From the NCBI GenBank assembly GCA_903901975.1, contig CAIUTB010000157.1:1-51348 (forward strand): a DNA stretch of 51,348 bases. Direction: 5' to 3'. Positions 41,406 through 50,430 of this stretch are shown here, one piece after another; position 1 is the stretch's first letter, and every line of letters starts with the position of its first letter. The notes under the pieces are model-generated. The model was not told the DNA's origin and ran no database searches. It saw only the letters and a list, made by a program, of their open reading frames with translations. The translations under genes were made by a program, and so were the position numbers. The DNA comes from an uncultured Bacteroidales bacterium (GTDB lineage: Bacteria; Bacteroidota; Bacteroidia; Bacteroidales; Paludibacteraceae).

Positions 41406-41419
41406 TCTTAGGTTAATGT

Positions 41420-41450
41420 TTGCTTATTTCGAGAATAGTACTTAGATTTG
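41420..41450 (+). promoter_or_regulatory. promoter of ald
   Basis: TTG at 41420-41422 and TAGATTTG at 41443-41450, 20-base spacer, 26 bases before the ATG. Confidence 0.8.
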
Positions 41451-41475
41451 TAGTCAAACTGAAGAAAATACTGCT

Positions 41476-42678
41476 ATGAAACATGATCCAAAAGAACAGC
41501 GTTCACTTTTTCCAGAAGAGTGTTTGTTACGTGAAATAGCCCGTCAACCCCGCTTATCAATAGGAATTCCCAAAGAAAATATCGAAGTTGAAACTCGTCT
41601 GGCGCTTACGCCTGAAGGTGTAGCTATTGTAACTGAAGAGGGTCATAGTGTCTACGTACAGCGAGGTGCAGGTGAAGGTATGGCTTATTCTGATCTGCAA
41701 TTTAGTGAAGCGGGTGCGTTTATGGTTGATAATGCATCCGAAGTATATGGGGCCGATATTGTGCTGAAAATTTCACCCCCGACTATTGCTGAATTGAATA
41801 TGATGCAGGATAGATCGAGTATTTTATCGATGCTGCAACTCACTAATTTGTCGGCTGAAGGTATAAAATTGATGATTAAAAAGAAATTGACAGCAATTGC
41901 GTACGAATTAATCAGGGATGAACAAAAAACATTCCCGGTAGTGAGTTCAATTTCCGAAATTGAAGGTAATACAGCAATCGCCGTAGCAGCTGAGCTGATG
42001 AGTAATGAACGAGGTGGTAAAGGAATATTATTGGGTGGAATTGCAGGAATTACTCCCACCGAAGTATTGATTTTGGGAGCAGGTATTACGGGTTCGGTGG
42101 CAGCCCGGACAGCCATTGCCCTGGGTGCACAGGTGAAAATTTTCGATCACGACATTAATAAACTCCGTAAAATTCAACATTACCTTGGTCAACAGGTTTT
42201 TACATCGGTAATACAACCTTCAGTCCTTTTCAAAGCTCTCGCTACTGCCGATGCCGTAATTGGAAATCTGCGTTATATAAATGGTTCGGAACGATTTATG
42301 GTGTCGGAAGAGTTAGTAAAAACGATGAAGCCGGGTGCTATTATTATCGATATGAGCGTGGATCAGGGTGGTTGTTTTGAAACCTCGGAATGCCGTACGC
42401 TGAAAAATCCTGTATATGAAAAACATGGTATTATTCATTATTGTGTGCCCAATATCTCGGCACGGGTAGCACGAACATCTTCCATGGCGTTGAGTAATAT
42501 TTTTGCTCCAATTTTATTGAAAATTGGTAATTCGGGAGGCGTTATACCGGCTATTAATGAAAGTTCCGGCTTCCGTCACGGCGCGTACATCTTCGGTGGT
42601 GTGCTTGTAAACCGCTTGATTGGCGATTATTATGGAATTAGTTCGAATGATATTGGATTGTTGTTGGCTGGATACTAA
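41476..42678 (+). CDS. ald: alanine dehydrogenase
   Basis: This 400-aa cytoplasmic enzyme interconverts L-alanine and pyruvate with NAD and ammonia. Family motifs are GIPKENIEVETRLALTPEGV (substrate-binding Arg and Lys region), IAYELIRDEQKTFPVVSSISEIEGNTAI, the Rossmann loop VLILGAGITGSVAARTAIALGAQV, and DMSVDQGGCFETS. An N-terminal extension of about 28 residues makes it longer than the usual 370 aa. It has its own promoter and stands alone. Confidence 0.93.
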   Translation: MKHDPKEQRSLFPEECLLREIARQPRLSIGIPKENIEVETRLALTPEGVAIVTEEGHSVYVQRGAGEGMAYSDLQFSEAGAFMVDNASEVYGADIVLKISPPTIAELNMMQDRSSILSMLQLTNLSAEGIKLMIKKKLTAIAYELIRDEQKTFPVVSSISEIEGNTAIAVAAELMSNERGGKGILLGGIAGITPTEVLILGAGITGSVAARTAIALGAQVKIFDHDINKLRKIQHYLGQQVFTSVIQPSVLFKALATADAVIGNLRYINGSERFMVSEELVKTMKPGAIIIDMSVDQGGCFETSECRTLKNPVYEKHGIIHYCVPNISARVARTSSMALSNIFAPILLKIGNSGGVIPAINESSGFRHGAYIFGGVLVNRLIGDYYGISSNDIGLLLAGY

Positions 42679-42757
42679 ATAGTTGATAATTTGAAGTTTA
42701 GAGTTTAGAATTTGTCGACTTATAATAAAATCACTAAAGCAACTCATCATCAAACAA

Positions 42758-43543
42758 TTAAAACAAAATACCCGTAAAAAAACCAAAAGTCACAATATCT
42801 TGACTTGCATTATAAATGTAAATATTTTTTTGAAAACTCAAATCTATTCCAGCTGTTAAATATAGGTTTCGATTTATTCTTAAACCATACATATAAGACG
42901 GATTGAACATCAATAAAGGACCAACTTCAAGACCATAGCGTCTATAAACTCCAACTCCAAAATCAATAGCCAGGCAAGTTAAATTATTTGAAACTGTTTT
43001 TTTGAGGAATTTCACATCAAAAATTAGATTGTCATACACACATGAAATATCATTATATGAATTTAAATATTCATATCCCACCCCCAGAGATGCATTTGAC
43101 CAAAAACGGTAACCATATAATACACTGAATTTGTAATTTTCAATTCCAATTCCTGCTTTCAGTTGGAAAATATGAAGAGGTAATTCAGTATTACTTTGTT
43201 TTTTTGTTGTTGAGATCTTTCCTTGTAATAATAATGAATCACTATTTTTTAATATATTGACTTTATTTGTTAGTGAGTTTAAAGTATTTTGTGAATCTAT
43301 GCTGTCATTTCTCTGACTATTTTCGGAAGAGTGATAATGGAATAGTCTTATATAACTCCATGCAAAAAAATATTCGCCTTTAGTTGTTTGAATCTTAATA
43401 TAGTCATTTTCTACATGTTTAATAATTTTCCCGGTTATCCAGTCACCACTATGTAATAATATTGAATCGGGTTTGATTTGTTCAGAATAAATGAAGCAAG
43501 TAAAAAAACATACATAAAATAATACTACAATCTTTTGTTTCAT
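42758..43543 (-). CDS. hypothetical exported beta-barrel-like protein
   Basis: This 261-aa protein has a signal peptide (1-20). A short domain follows (residues 24-70: DSILLHSGDWITGKIIKHVENDYIKI, FFAWSYIRLFHY) that looks like an SH3-like module, then a Ser/Asn-rich linker. The C-terminal half (about 125-261) has alternating hydrophobic strands (FSVLYGYRFWSNASLGVGYEY, LAIDFGVGVYRRYGLEVGP) ending in a terminal Phe (FFTGILF), as in outer-membrane barrels. A TATATTTG box (complement of 43593-43600) could drive it. No function can be assigned. Confidence 0.75.
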   Translation of the reverse strand: MKQKIVVLFYVCFFTCFIYSEQIKPDSILLHSGDWITGKIIKHVENDYIKIQTTKGEYFFAWSYIRLFHYHSSENSQRNDSIDSQNTLNSLTNKVNILKNSDSLLLQGKISTTKKQSNTELPLHIFQLKAGIGIENYKFSVLYGYRFWSNASLGVGYEYLNSYNDISCVYDNLIFDVKFLKKTVSNNLTCLAIDFGVGVYRRYGLEVGPLLMFNPSYMYGLRINRNLYLTAGIDLSFQKNIYIYNASQDIVTFGFFTGILF

Positions 43544-43809
43544 ATTTTCTAAATTTGTCAGAAGACTCAGGATTTTTGCAAAAACCCTTTTGCAAATATA
43601 AATATTTCATTTAAATATACATCAAAAAAAACTGTTGCTGCATTAAATTTGTTTTGTTTATTAAACTTTTTATCAAAGTGCTCCTATTTTTCGGTTGATG
43701 CGCTTATACATCTCAAATTTTTATGTAAGTTTGCATTACCAAATCATTTCTTGTAGCCGAAGTATTTCACTTTCAGTGCTGAATTTTTCATTTTTTCAAT
43801 TAAATTTCC

Positions 43810-46044
43810 ATGTCGCCAAAACAAACAGAACCGATAACTGAAGATGATCAGATTCAACTTGAATTTGAAGCCTTGCTTGAGGATTACCGCAAAACCAATC
43901 ACCGTCAGAAGATTGAACTAATCACCAAAGCATTCAACTTTGCAAAAGCAGCTCACAAAGGCATTAAAAGGCGTTCAGGTGAACCTTACATTATGCATCC
44001 GCTAGCTGTGGCACGTATTGTGGTAAAAGAAATCGGTTTGGGCTCTACTTCTATCTGTTCGGCTTTATTACATGATGTGGTGGAAGATACTGATTATACG
44101 GTTGAAGATATTGAGAATCTGTTCGGACATAAAATTGCCCAGATTGTTGATGGATTGACCAAATTATCGGGTGGTGTATTTGCCGAAAAAGCTTCTGAAC
44201 AGGCTGAGAATTTCCGTAGGCTGCTCATCACCATGTCTGAAGATATTCGAGTGATTCTGATAAAGATAGCTGACCGCCTTCACAATATGCGCACACTGGG
44301 TTCGATGCCACAGGCCAAACAATTCAAAATCGCCGGTGAAACACAATATATTTACGCTCCACTTGCCCACCGCCTTGGACTTTTCCGCATTAAAACCGAA
44401 CTTGAAAATCTCAGCTTTAAGTTTGAACACCCCGATACATTTAAAGAAATTGAAGATAAGTTAGCTGTTGACGAAGAAGCCAGGACCCTCTTTTATAAAG
44501 AATTTTCCGAACCAATAAACACAAAACTGACCGAAATGGGCTACAAGTTTAGCCTTCGTGCCCGTATTAAATCGGTTTATTCTATCTGGTTAAAAATGAA
44601 TACAAGAAACATTCCATTCGAAGAAGTGTACGATATTCTGGCGGAACGTATCATTTTTGAGCCACGTGAAGATTTGAGCGAAAAGGACCAATGCTGGATG
44701 CTTTATTCGGCCATTACCGGCATTTATAAGCCTCATCCCGAGCGTATCCGAGACTGGATAAGCACGCCAAAAGCGAATGGATACGAAGCATTACACGTGA
44801 CTGTGATGGGTCAGGGTGGCCGTTGGGTGGAAGTGCAAATCCGAAGCAAACGTATGAATGATATTGCCGAAAAGGGACTTGCAGCTCACTGGAAATATAA
44901 ATCGGGCGAAGCTGATGAATCGGAACTGGATAAATGGCTTAAAACCATCAAAGAACTGCTTGAAAATCCTGAACCGAACGCAATCGATTTTATGGATACG
45001 TTCAAACTGAATCTTTTTGCTTCTGAAATTTTCGTATTTACCCCGAAAGGCGAAATCAAAACGATTGCACTCGGTGCTACTGCACTCGATTTTGCATATA
45101 ATGTTCACTCCGAACTTGGAAATCATTGTATTGGGGCTAAAGTAAATCATAAATTAGTTCCGCTCAATTACAAACTGAATAGTGGGGATCAGATTGAAAT
45201 TCTAACATCCAAAAAACAGACACCGCAACAAGAATGGCTTGATTTTGTAACCACAGCTCGCGCTAAAACCAAACTTCGCAACTTATTTAAGAAAGAAGAA
45301 AAAGTTCTTATTTCGGAAGGTCAGAAGCAGATTGAACAAACGTTGAAAAAACTCAGCCTTCTTCCTGACAATGAGAATATTGTTCCCATTTTGAGGCATT
45401 TTAATTTCACTCAACGGAATGAATTGTATTTGCAAACAGGTAAAGGCGTACTTGATCTGAATGAAATTGAACGAATCTTCTTTAAGCCCAAAACAGAAAA
45501 TGTAATTGTAAAATATCTCAAAATGCCTTTTGTAGGGAGTTCTGATAACAAACAAGCTCCTTCAGTATCTATTGACAGTAAGGTTGACCGGAAAGTTTCC
45601 GTTAAACTTACTGAGGAAAACGCAGGGAAAACTTATATTTTAGGTGAATGTTGTCATCCCATTCCCGGTGATGACGTACTTGGTTATGTGGATGAATCGG
45701 AGAAAGTAATTGTTCACAAACGTCAGTGCAAATTGGCTGCCAAACTAAAAAGCAGCTTTGGCGAACGCATTGTAACGGTGGATTGGGCTACTCACAAAGT
45801 GCTTTCATATGTCGAGACACTTGAAATAAGAGGAATTGACAAAAAAGGTGTATTAATTGAAATACTGAAAGTTATTTCAGAAGGTTATGGTGTAAATATA
45901 AAGAAAATGAATATCGAGACCAATGCCAGCATGTTTGTCGGAAGGTTTTATATCTATGTTCACGACACTGAAGACATCAATAACCTATGCAAAAATATTA
46001 TCAAAATAAAGGAAATCAAATCAGTACAGCGGGTACAGGAGTAA
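43810..46044 (+). CDS. rel: bifunctional (p)ppGpp synthetase/hydrolase (Rel/SpoT)
   Basis: This 744-aa protein controls the stringent response. The HD hydrolase domain (about 45-170) keeps HPLAVARIVVKEI, CSALLHDVVEDTDY (HD..ED motif) and ILIKIADRLHNMRT, so the hydrolase should be active. The synthetase domain (about 240-355) includes RIKSVYSIWLKM, ILAERIIF and NGYEALHVTVMG. The TGS domain follows (FVFTPKGEIKTIALGATALDFAYNVHSELG), then a Cys/His conserved region (LGECCHPIPGDD) and a C-terminal ACT domain. A TAAGTTTG box at 43726-43733 is the likely -7 element. It is followed by a strong terminator. Confidence 0.95.
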   Translation: MSPKQTEPITEDDQIQLEFEALLEDYRKTNHRQKIELITKAFNFAKAAHKGIKRRSGEPYIMHPLAVARIVVKEIGLGSTSICSALLHDVVEDTDYTVEDIENLFGHKIAQIVDGLTKLSGGVFAEKASEQAENFRRLLITMSEDIRVILIKIADRLHNMRTLGSMPQAKQFKIAGETQYIYAPLAHRLGLFRIKTELENLSFKFEHPDTFKEIEDKLAVDEEARTLFYKEFSEPINTKLTEMGYKFSLRARIKSVYSIWLKMNTRNIPFEEVYDILAERIIFEPREDLSEKDQCWMLYSAITGIYKPHPERIRDWISTPKANGYEALHVTVMGQGGRWVEVQIRSKRMNDIAEKGLAAHWKYKSGEADESELDKWLKTIKELLENPEPNAIDFMDTFKLNLFASEIFVFTPKGEIKTIALGATALDFAYNVHSELGNHCIGAKVNHKLVPLNYKLNSGDQIEILTSKKQTPQQEWLDFVTTARAKTKLRNLFKKEEKVLISEGQKQIEQTLKKLSLLPDNENIVPILRHFNFTQRNELYLQTGKGVLDLNEIERIFFKPKTENVIVKYLKMPFVGSSDNKQAPSVSIDSKVDRKVSVKLTEENAGKTYILGECCHPIPGDDVLGYVDESEKVIVHKRQCKLAAKLKSSFGERIVTVDWATHKVLSYVETLEIRGIDKKGVLIEILKVISEGYGVNIKKMNIETNASMFVGRFYIYVHDTEDINNLCKNIIKIKEIKSVQRVQE

Positions 46045-46059
46045 GCTACAAAGATTCAA

Positions 46060-46099
46060 AAACCACAAATGGCGGATTCTCATCCGCCATTTGTGGTTT
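46060..46099. terminator. bidirectional terminator after rel
   Basis: An 18-base perfect stem (46060-46077, AAACCACAAATGGCGGAT, with 46082-46099), loop TCTC, between convergent genes. Confidence 0.95.
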
Positions 46100-46110
46100 A
46101 TAAGCATTGA

Positions 46111-46695
46111 CTATTTTACTTTATTCACTATCTGAATAACACGATCATTATGGGTATCAGTCAAATTATGCTTTACGAATAAAGCCGTTGAGATACTTGA
46201 AACTGCCAGTTTAATTTCAGCGCTGATATCATCTCTCATCCATACCCGCCCATCATTCAAACACGAAACAGCACCTATAGACTGACCGTTCAGAAAAAAT
46301 TCAAAACCAATGTATTCCATTTGCATCCAATTCGCCTGACCTTCAACCTGATTTACTCCTTTAATAACTATTTCATTCCACTTTGAGTCTTTTGCACTAC
46401 CACAAATTTTATTGTCGGATAACCTGGACTCCATAGTGTAAATCATAAAATCCCAATAATTACCGGAAACATCAATTGGGACAATAGTTCCGGCAAAAGT
46501 ATTTTTATATTCAAAAGAATAGTTCAGAAAACCTTTCAACAAAGGTAATTCACTATTTTCAAATTTTCCGATTGCAAATACATCAGCCCGTTCTTTATCA
46601 GCAGTAAATTGCGTAAAACTTAGTTTATCATGTGCATTCTTAAACTTAACAACAAAAGGAATTTCAAGTTTCGACGACCTCGGAGCTGAGAGCAC
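46111..46695 (-). pseudogene. hypothetical protein truncated at its N-terminus by an element junction
   Basis: The open frame gives 194 aa, but the first 10 or so (MLSAPRSSKL) are antisense to the conserved ATPase fragment that begins at about 46670. The native N-terminus, probably with a signal peptide, seems lost. The remaining part (IPFVVKFKNAHDKLSF to VIQIVNKVK) is a compact alpha/beta-type domain with many Asn, Asp and Trp, of unrecognised family. It reads like a normal chromosomal gene that was cut when the element to its right was inserted or rearranged. It may still be expressed as a fragment. Confidence 0.6.
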
Positions 46696-46909
46696 TTTTA
46701 AGTACTATGGCAATCAGTGTAATGTTATGGGTGAAATTTTGCTTTCCCGGTATGATCACTTTATCAGCAATCACATGCACACCCATGCCACAAGCAACCT
46801 TTCAGCTTCAGAACTTGAAGAATACTACGGAAATCGTGTTCGTTCCCGGATGCGTGAAATGTTCAACCTTATTGCATTTGACAGTGGGGCAAAGGATAAG
46901 AGGAAGTGA
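46670..46909 (+). pseudogene. C-terminal fragment of a DnaC-like AAA+ ATPase
   Basis: From 46670 the frame reads FDDLGAESTFKYYGNQCNVM, GEILLSRYDHFIS and TNLSASELEEYYGNRVRSRM, ending REMFNLIAFDSGAKDKRK and a stop at 46907-46909. FDDLG is a Walker B motif; TNLS and the RVRSRM arginine region are the sensor I and arginine-finger-like motifs of helicase-loader ATPases found in Bacteroidota phages and integrative elements. The Walker A half is missing: upstream sequence belongs to the minus-strand gene. About the last 79 residues of a protein of roughly 200 or more remain. Confidence 0.75.
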
Positions 46910-46960
46910 TGGGGATAGTTCAAATAATCTACCTATAATATATTAATACTATACGAAATT

Positions 46961-46986
46961 AATTCAAATTCAACCAAATTTGAATT
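46961..46986. promoter_or_regulatory. candidate AbiEi operator (inverted repeat)
   Basis: AATTCAAATT (46961-46970) and AATTTGAATT (46977-46986) form a 10-base perfect inverted repeat with a CAACCA loop, 27 bases before the -33 element of the abiE promoter. AbiEi antitoxins that have been studied bind inverted repeats in front of their own operon. Confidence 0.5.
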
Positions 46987-47012
46987 TTAAAGCAAATAAA
47001 TTCAATAATAAT

Positions 47013-47043
47013 TTGTTGGATCAGACAATAAAATATATTTTTG
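47013..47043 (+). promoter_or_regulatory. promoter of the abiE operon
   Basis: TTG at 47013-47015 and TATTTTTG at 47036-47043 with a 20-base spacer. Transcription would start near 47049, which rules out the in-frame start at 46980 and favours ATG 47064 or 47073. Confidence 0.75.
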
Positions 47044-47072
47044 TAGTTGAATTTAAACGCTCAATGTATATT

Positions 47073-47840
47073 ATGAATATAGATAATGGGAATAAATTGA
47101 ACCAATTGTTACAATATTGGCAACCAGGGGGTCTACTCTTTTCTGCATGGTTGAATAAAAATGGATATTCAGCCCAATTGATACAACAATATAGAAGATC
47201 AGGATGGTTTTCGATGCTAACAAGAGGAGTTATGTACAGAACGGGTGATAAACTTTCGTCTTACGCAGCAATATCCAGTTACAATACCCAATTGAATAAT
47301 AGGTTTTATGTGGGAGCTCATTCCGCATTAGAACTATCAGGATTTAATCACTACGTTCCAATGGGAAAACCAGTATTGATGATAGGATATCCAATACAGG
47401 AAAATATACCAAAATGGTTGATAAATACCGAATTTGAAAACGAACTAAAGTTCTTCTCAACGAAAACATTTCAGAACACACAACTTACAACCTTCAATAA
47501 GAGGAATTGTGAAGTACTTACTTCTGTACCTGAACAAGCATTTCTTGAATGTCTGATGTTGGCTCCGAGTCAATATGCATATATAGATTTATTTTACATA
47601 ATGGAACAACTAACGACATTGAGGGCTGAAGTTGTGCAACAGTTGCTGGAAAATACTGACAACATAAAAATAAAGCGATTATTTTTATATATGGCCGAAA
47701 AAGCCGGACATGATTGGTACTCTAGGTTAGATAAAGCTAAAATAGAATTAGGTACTGGAAAGTATAAATTAGCAGACAATGGGATTTATCTTCCTGAATA
47801 TATGATAACTATACCAAGAGAATTATACGAATATGAATGA
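47073..47840 (+). CDS. abiEi: AbiEi antitoxin, type IV toxin-antitoxin system
   Basis: The protein has 255 aa from MNIDNGNKLNQLLQYWQPGG; ATG 47064 is also possible. Its N-terminal winged-helix part (LFSAWLNKNGYSAQLIQQYRRSGWFSMLTRGVMYR) binds DNA in this family. The C-terminal domain blocks the toxin, here with YVGAHSALELSGFNHYVPMGKPVLMIG and VPEQAFLECLMLAP. The gene overlaps abiEii by 8 bases, the usual tight coupling. AbiE systems protect against phages by abortive infection and stabilise mobile DNA. The antitoxin and its operator repeat suggest autorepression. Confidence 0.9.
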   Translation: MNIDNGNKLNQLLQYWQPGGLLFSAWLNKNGYSAQLIQQYRRSGWFSMLTRGVMYRTGDKLSSYAAISSYNTQLNNRFYVGAHSALELSGFNHYVPMGKPVLMIGYPIQENIPKWLINTEFENELKFFSTKTFQNTQLTTFNKRNCEVLTSVPEQAFLECLMLAPSQYAYIDLFYIMEQLTTLRAEVVQQLLENTDNIKIKRLFLYMAEKAGHDWYSRLDKAKIELGTGKYKLADNGIYLPEYMITIPRELYEYE

Positions 47841-48738
47841 AACTTATAAAAAGCAGGTGGCTCTCTTAATTCGGATTATGCCATTGGTTTATAAAATTAC
47901 GGATTTTGCTGTTCATGGTGGAACTGCTATTAATTTATTTGTAAAAAACATGCCTCGCTATTCTGTTGATGTTGACTTAACTTATCTTCCGATAAAAAAC
48001 AGAGAGGAAAGCTTACAAGAAATCAATAATCATTTGATTGCCTTAAAGCAGCAAATTGAAAAGGCTATTCCGGGTATTCGTATTATCCCCAAACCAGCTG
48101 TACTGAAATTGCAATGTACTTATAATGGGGCAACTGTGAAAATTGAGGTGAATGGTGTCAAACGGGGTATTATTGGTGATATCGAAGAAAAGGAACTTTG
48201 TGATAAGGCTAAAGAGGAATTTAAAATGAGCTGTGTAGCTAGAATAGTCCCTTTTTCATTATTATACGGTGGGAAAATTGCTGCGGCATTAGGTCGTCAA
48301 CACCCACGCGACCTTTTTGATTATAAGTATATGGAAATTGAAGCATTTGCCGATATAAAGAATGGTTTGATTTTCTATCTTTTGGGAAGCGATAAGCCTC
48401 TTATTGAATCACTTCAACCGAATCCAATAGATCAGAAACATGCCCTTGAAAATCAATTTCAGGGAATGTCTGATGTGCCATTCGATTATGCTGATTTTGA
48501 AGCGACCCGAAAGGAGTTAATAGAACAAGTTAATCAAAACATTACGGTTGTAGATAGAGAATTTTTGCACTCTTTCGAAAGTGGCAGTCCGAATTGGGAA
48601 AAATGTTGTGCCGGTGATTTGAGTGGTTATCCTTCGATTCAATGGAAACAGAAAAATATCCAAACACTGAAGGATACTAACCCTTTAAAATTCAATAAGG
48701 GGATTGAAAAATTGAGACAATTTCTTTTTAAAGATTAA
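47833..48738 (+). CDS. abiEii: AbiEii nucleotidyltransferase toxin
   Basis: This 301-aa protein is of the DUF1814/AbiEii family. The nucleotidyltransferase motif is HGGTAINLF (residues 28-36) with the metal-binding acids in RYSVDVDLTYL (D46, D48). A conserved later motif, KIAAALGRQHPRDLFDYKY (about 149-167), carries the invariant Lys and the PRDLxD element. Relatives transfer nucleotides to target RNAs such as tRNA and cause growth arrest. No obvious inactivating change is seen. It is the second gene of the abiE operon, followed by a strong terminator. Confidence 0.92.
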   Translation: MNETYKKQVALLIRIMPLVYKITDFAVHGGTAINLFVKNMPRYSVDVDLTYLPIKNREESLQEINNHLIALKQQIEKAIPGIRIIPKPAVLKLQCTYNGATVKIEVNGVKRGIIGDIEEKELCDKAKEEFKMSCVARIVPFSLLYGGKIAAALGRQHPRDLFDYKYMEIEAFADIKNGLIFYLLGSDKPLIESLQPNPIDQKHALENQFQGMSDVPFDYADFEATRKELIEQVNQNITVVDREFLHSFESGSPNWEKCCAGDLSGYPSIQWKQKNIQTLKDTNPLKFNKGIEKLRQFLFKD

Positions 48739-48745
48739 AAAAGAA

Positions 48746-48785
48746 AAAAGCCAGACAAATGATTTTACATCATTGTCTGGCTTTT
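48746..48785. terminator. bidirectional terminator between abiEii and the integrase gene
   Basis: AAAAGCCAGACAA (48746-48758) pairs with TTGTCTGGCTTTT (48773-48785). An inner TGAT/ATCA extension is offset by one bulged base. Confidence 0.92.
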
Positions 48786-48788
48786 AAA

Positions 48789-50037
48789 TTATCCTATTGA
48801 TTTTTTCAACATCATCTGATTTCCGTCTCCAAACTTTACTTTCAGAGCCTTCATATCATCACTCACTTTTAAATCAAGAATTTTGGCATAATGCTGTGTT
48901 GTATGAAGATTTTTATGTCCCAACATCTTTGATACGCTTTCGATTGGAACACCATTTGTGAGTGTGACCGTCGTTGCAAAGGTATGACGAGCAATGTGAA
49001 AAGTCAATTCTTTATGAATGCCGCAAAGGTCAGCTATTTCCTTTAAATAGGAATTCATCTTTTGATTGCTTAGAATAGGCAATAGACGTTCCGGGTTGAC
49101 TGCTTGTGGGTGGTTGCGGTATTTGTCAAGAATAGCAGACGAAATAGGTAGTAATGGGATGTTGGAACGTGTATCTGTTTTTGGTTCGGTTAATGAAAAT
49201 CCAACGTTCTCCATCTACCCCTAATGCAATATTTGTGCGTTTTAACTTTTTCACATCAGCATAAGCTAAACCGGTAAAGCAACTGAACAGGAAAATATCT
49301 TTTACCTGATTAAGTCGATCTGTTGCAAATTCTTTATTGAACATGGTTTCAATTTCATCCTGCGATAAAAATGCCCGTTCAACTTCAACCATCCTACTTT
49401 TGTAATTTATAAAGGGATTACGATCAAGCCAGCCGTTGGCTATACAGATACGGATAATCTTGCCGAAATTCTTTATATACTTAACTGTGGTATTTTGGCA
49501 GCAATTACATTTAGTCTTTAGATAAAATTCATAACTTGTAATAAATTCATGATCTATCTTGCGGATATCAATATCGGAAACTTTGTATTTCCATTTGATA
49601 AAGTCGACGGTGTGTTTAAGTGAAGTCTCATAACGAACATGTGTTGCGGCTGCAAAATCTTTTCCTATCAGAGCTTTTACTTCATTATTGTGATTTTGAA
49701 AAATAGCAATGAGCATGTGACTGCGTTTTTCAATACCTAAAATTTTGTTACGCATGTTTTCAGCATTGACTAAATCATCATTCCGGATAAGCTCTTGCTG
49801 ATATTCAAAAATTCTGGCTTTTAGTGTGTCTAAGTAACTGTTAGTAGCCTTTGATTCGGCACTAGTACCTTTCATACAATTGCCCTCAACCGACCATTTG
49901 TCAGGATGTGTAAATCGTTTTGTGGTTAACTCGATACGTTCTCCGTCAACCGTTACTCGTAGATAGATAGGAATTAAACCGTTGGCGTTTGTTTTTGCTC
50001 TCTTTGCATAAAAGAGAATGGAAAGTTTTGCATTCAT
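48789..50037 (-). pseudogene. tyrosine recombinase (integrase), frameshifted
   Basis: The gene runs from ATG 50037 (MNAKLSILFYAKRAKT) but breaks at an A5 run on the coding strand (T5 at 49178-49182). Upstream of it the frame reads GERWIFINRTK; the continuation TDTRSNIPLLPIS lies one base out. Repaired, it gives about 405 aa: arm-binding domain (about 1-100), SAM-like core-binding domain, and catalytic domain. Catalytic parts are FLFSCFTGLAYADVKKL (the usual Arg I is Ala, as in several Bacteroidota integrases such as IntDOT, which also lacks it), HIARHTFATT (H-x-x-R), LGHKNLHTTQHYAKI (His and nucleophile Tyr). A sequencing error or programmed slippage at A5 cannot be excluded. Confidence 0.85.
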
Positions 50038-50040
50038 TGT

Positions 50041-50184
50041 GGTAACCTTTAAAGTGTTCAAAATTACATTTTCTTTGATTTACCTACAAGATGTTCAAAG
50101 ATTGAACTGCTTGATTATAAATGCTTTTCGAACAAATTCGGGTACCCGAGGCTTTAAATTCTTTGGGTAACCGAATGGGTCACC
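50041..50184. repeat. cluster of GGT(N)ACC palindromic motifs before the integrase
   Basis: GGTAACC at 50041-50047, GGGTACCC at 50140-50147, GGGTAACC at 50165-50172 and GGGTCACC at 50177-50184. The last two are 12 bases apart and the second is 25 from the third, close to helical spacing. They flank the integrase promoter and may be recombinase or regulator sites; this is inference. Confidence 0.45.
50059..50089 (-). promoter_or_regulatory. promoter of the integrase gene
   Basis: On the minus strand TTG (complement of 50087-50089) and TAATTTTG (complement of 50059-50066) are 20 bases apart. The start would be near 50053, so the ATG at 50061 would not be transcribed and the ATG at 50037 is used. 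Confidence 0.7.
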
Positions 50185-50229
50185 TAAAGATTGATTTTTA
50201 TTGAATATTATGCTTCTTTTTAAAAAGCA

Positions 50230-50263
50230 AAAAGCCCGTAAATCATTGATTTTGCGGGCTTTT
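50230..50263. terminator. terminator of tRNA-Ser
   Basis: AAAAGCCCG (50230-50238) pairs with CGGGCTTTT (50255-50263) across 16 bases, 21 bases after the tRNA 3' end on the minus strand. Confidence 0.8.
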
Positions 50264-50283
50264 ACTACATTTTGAAATGTTAC

Positions 50284-50374
50284 TGGCGGAGAGAAAGGGA
50301 TTCGAACCCCCGGTACCCTTTTGGAGTACACACGCTTTCCAAGCGTGCCTCTTAAACCACTCGAGCATCTCTCC
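50284..50374 (-). tRNA. tRNA-Ser(GGA)
   Basis: The minus strand reads a full class II tRNA of 91 bases: acceptor GGAGAGA with TCTCTCC, D-arm, anticodon arm CACGC-TTGGAAA-GCGTG (anticodon GGA), a long variable arm (TGTACTCCAAAAGGGTACC region), T-arm GGGGG-TTCGAAT-CCCTT and encoded GCCA end. Confidence 0.95.
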
Positions 50375-50430
50375 TTGCTTTTTGGGAATTGCAAAAGTAT
50401 AAAAATAAACCGAGATATTAAAATGAAAAA

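Noticed and set aside
46980-47072. A longer AbiEi protein starting at 46980
   Set aside because: This start lies upstream of the promoter at 47013-47043 and the added residues have no counterpart in the family.
46670-50374. Element integrated into tRNA-Ser(GGA) with a duplicated tRNA end
   Set aside because: No second copy of the tRNA 3' end was found near 46670, and the native terminator lies between the tRNA and the integrase. The insertion site therefore remains unknown.
50095-50394. A 99-aa minus-strand open frame
   Set aside because: It covers the whole tRNA-Ser and its terminator in one frame; an accident of tRNA sequence.
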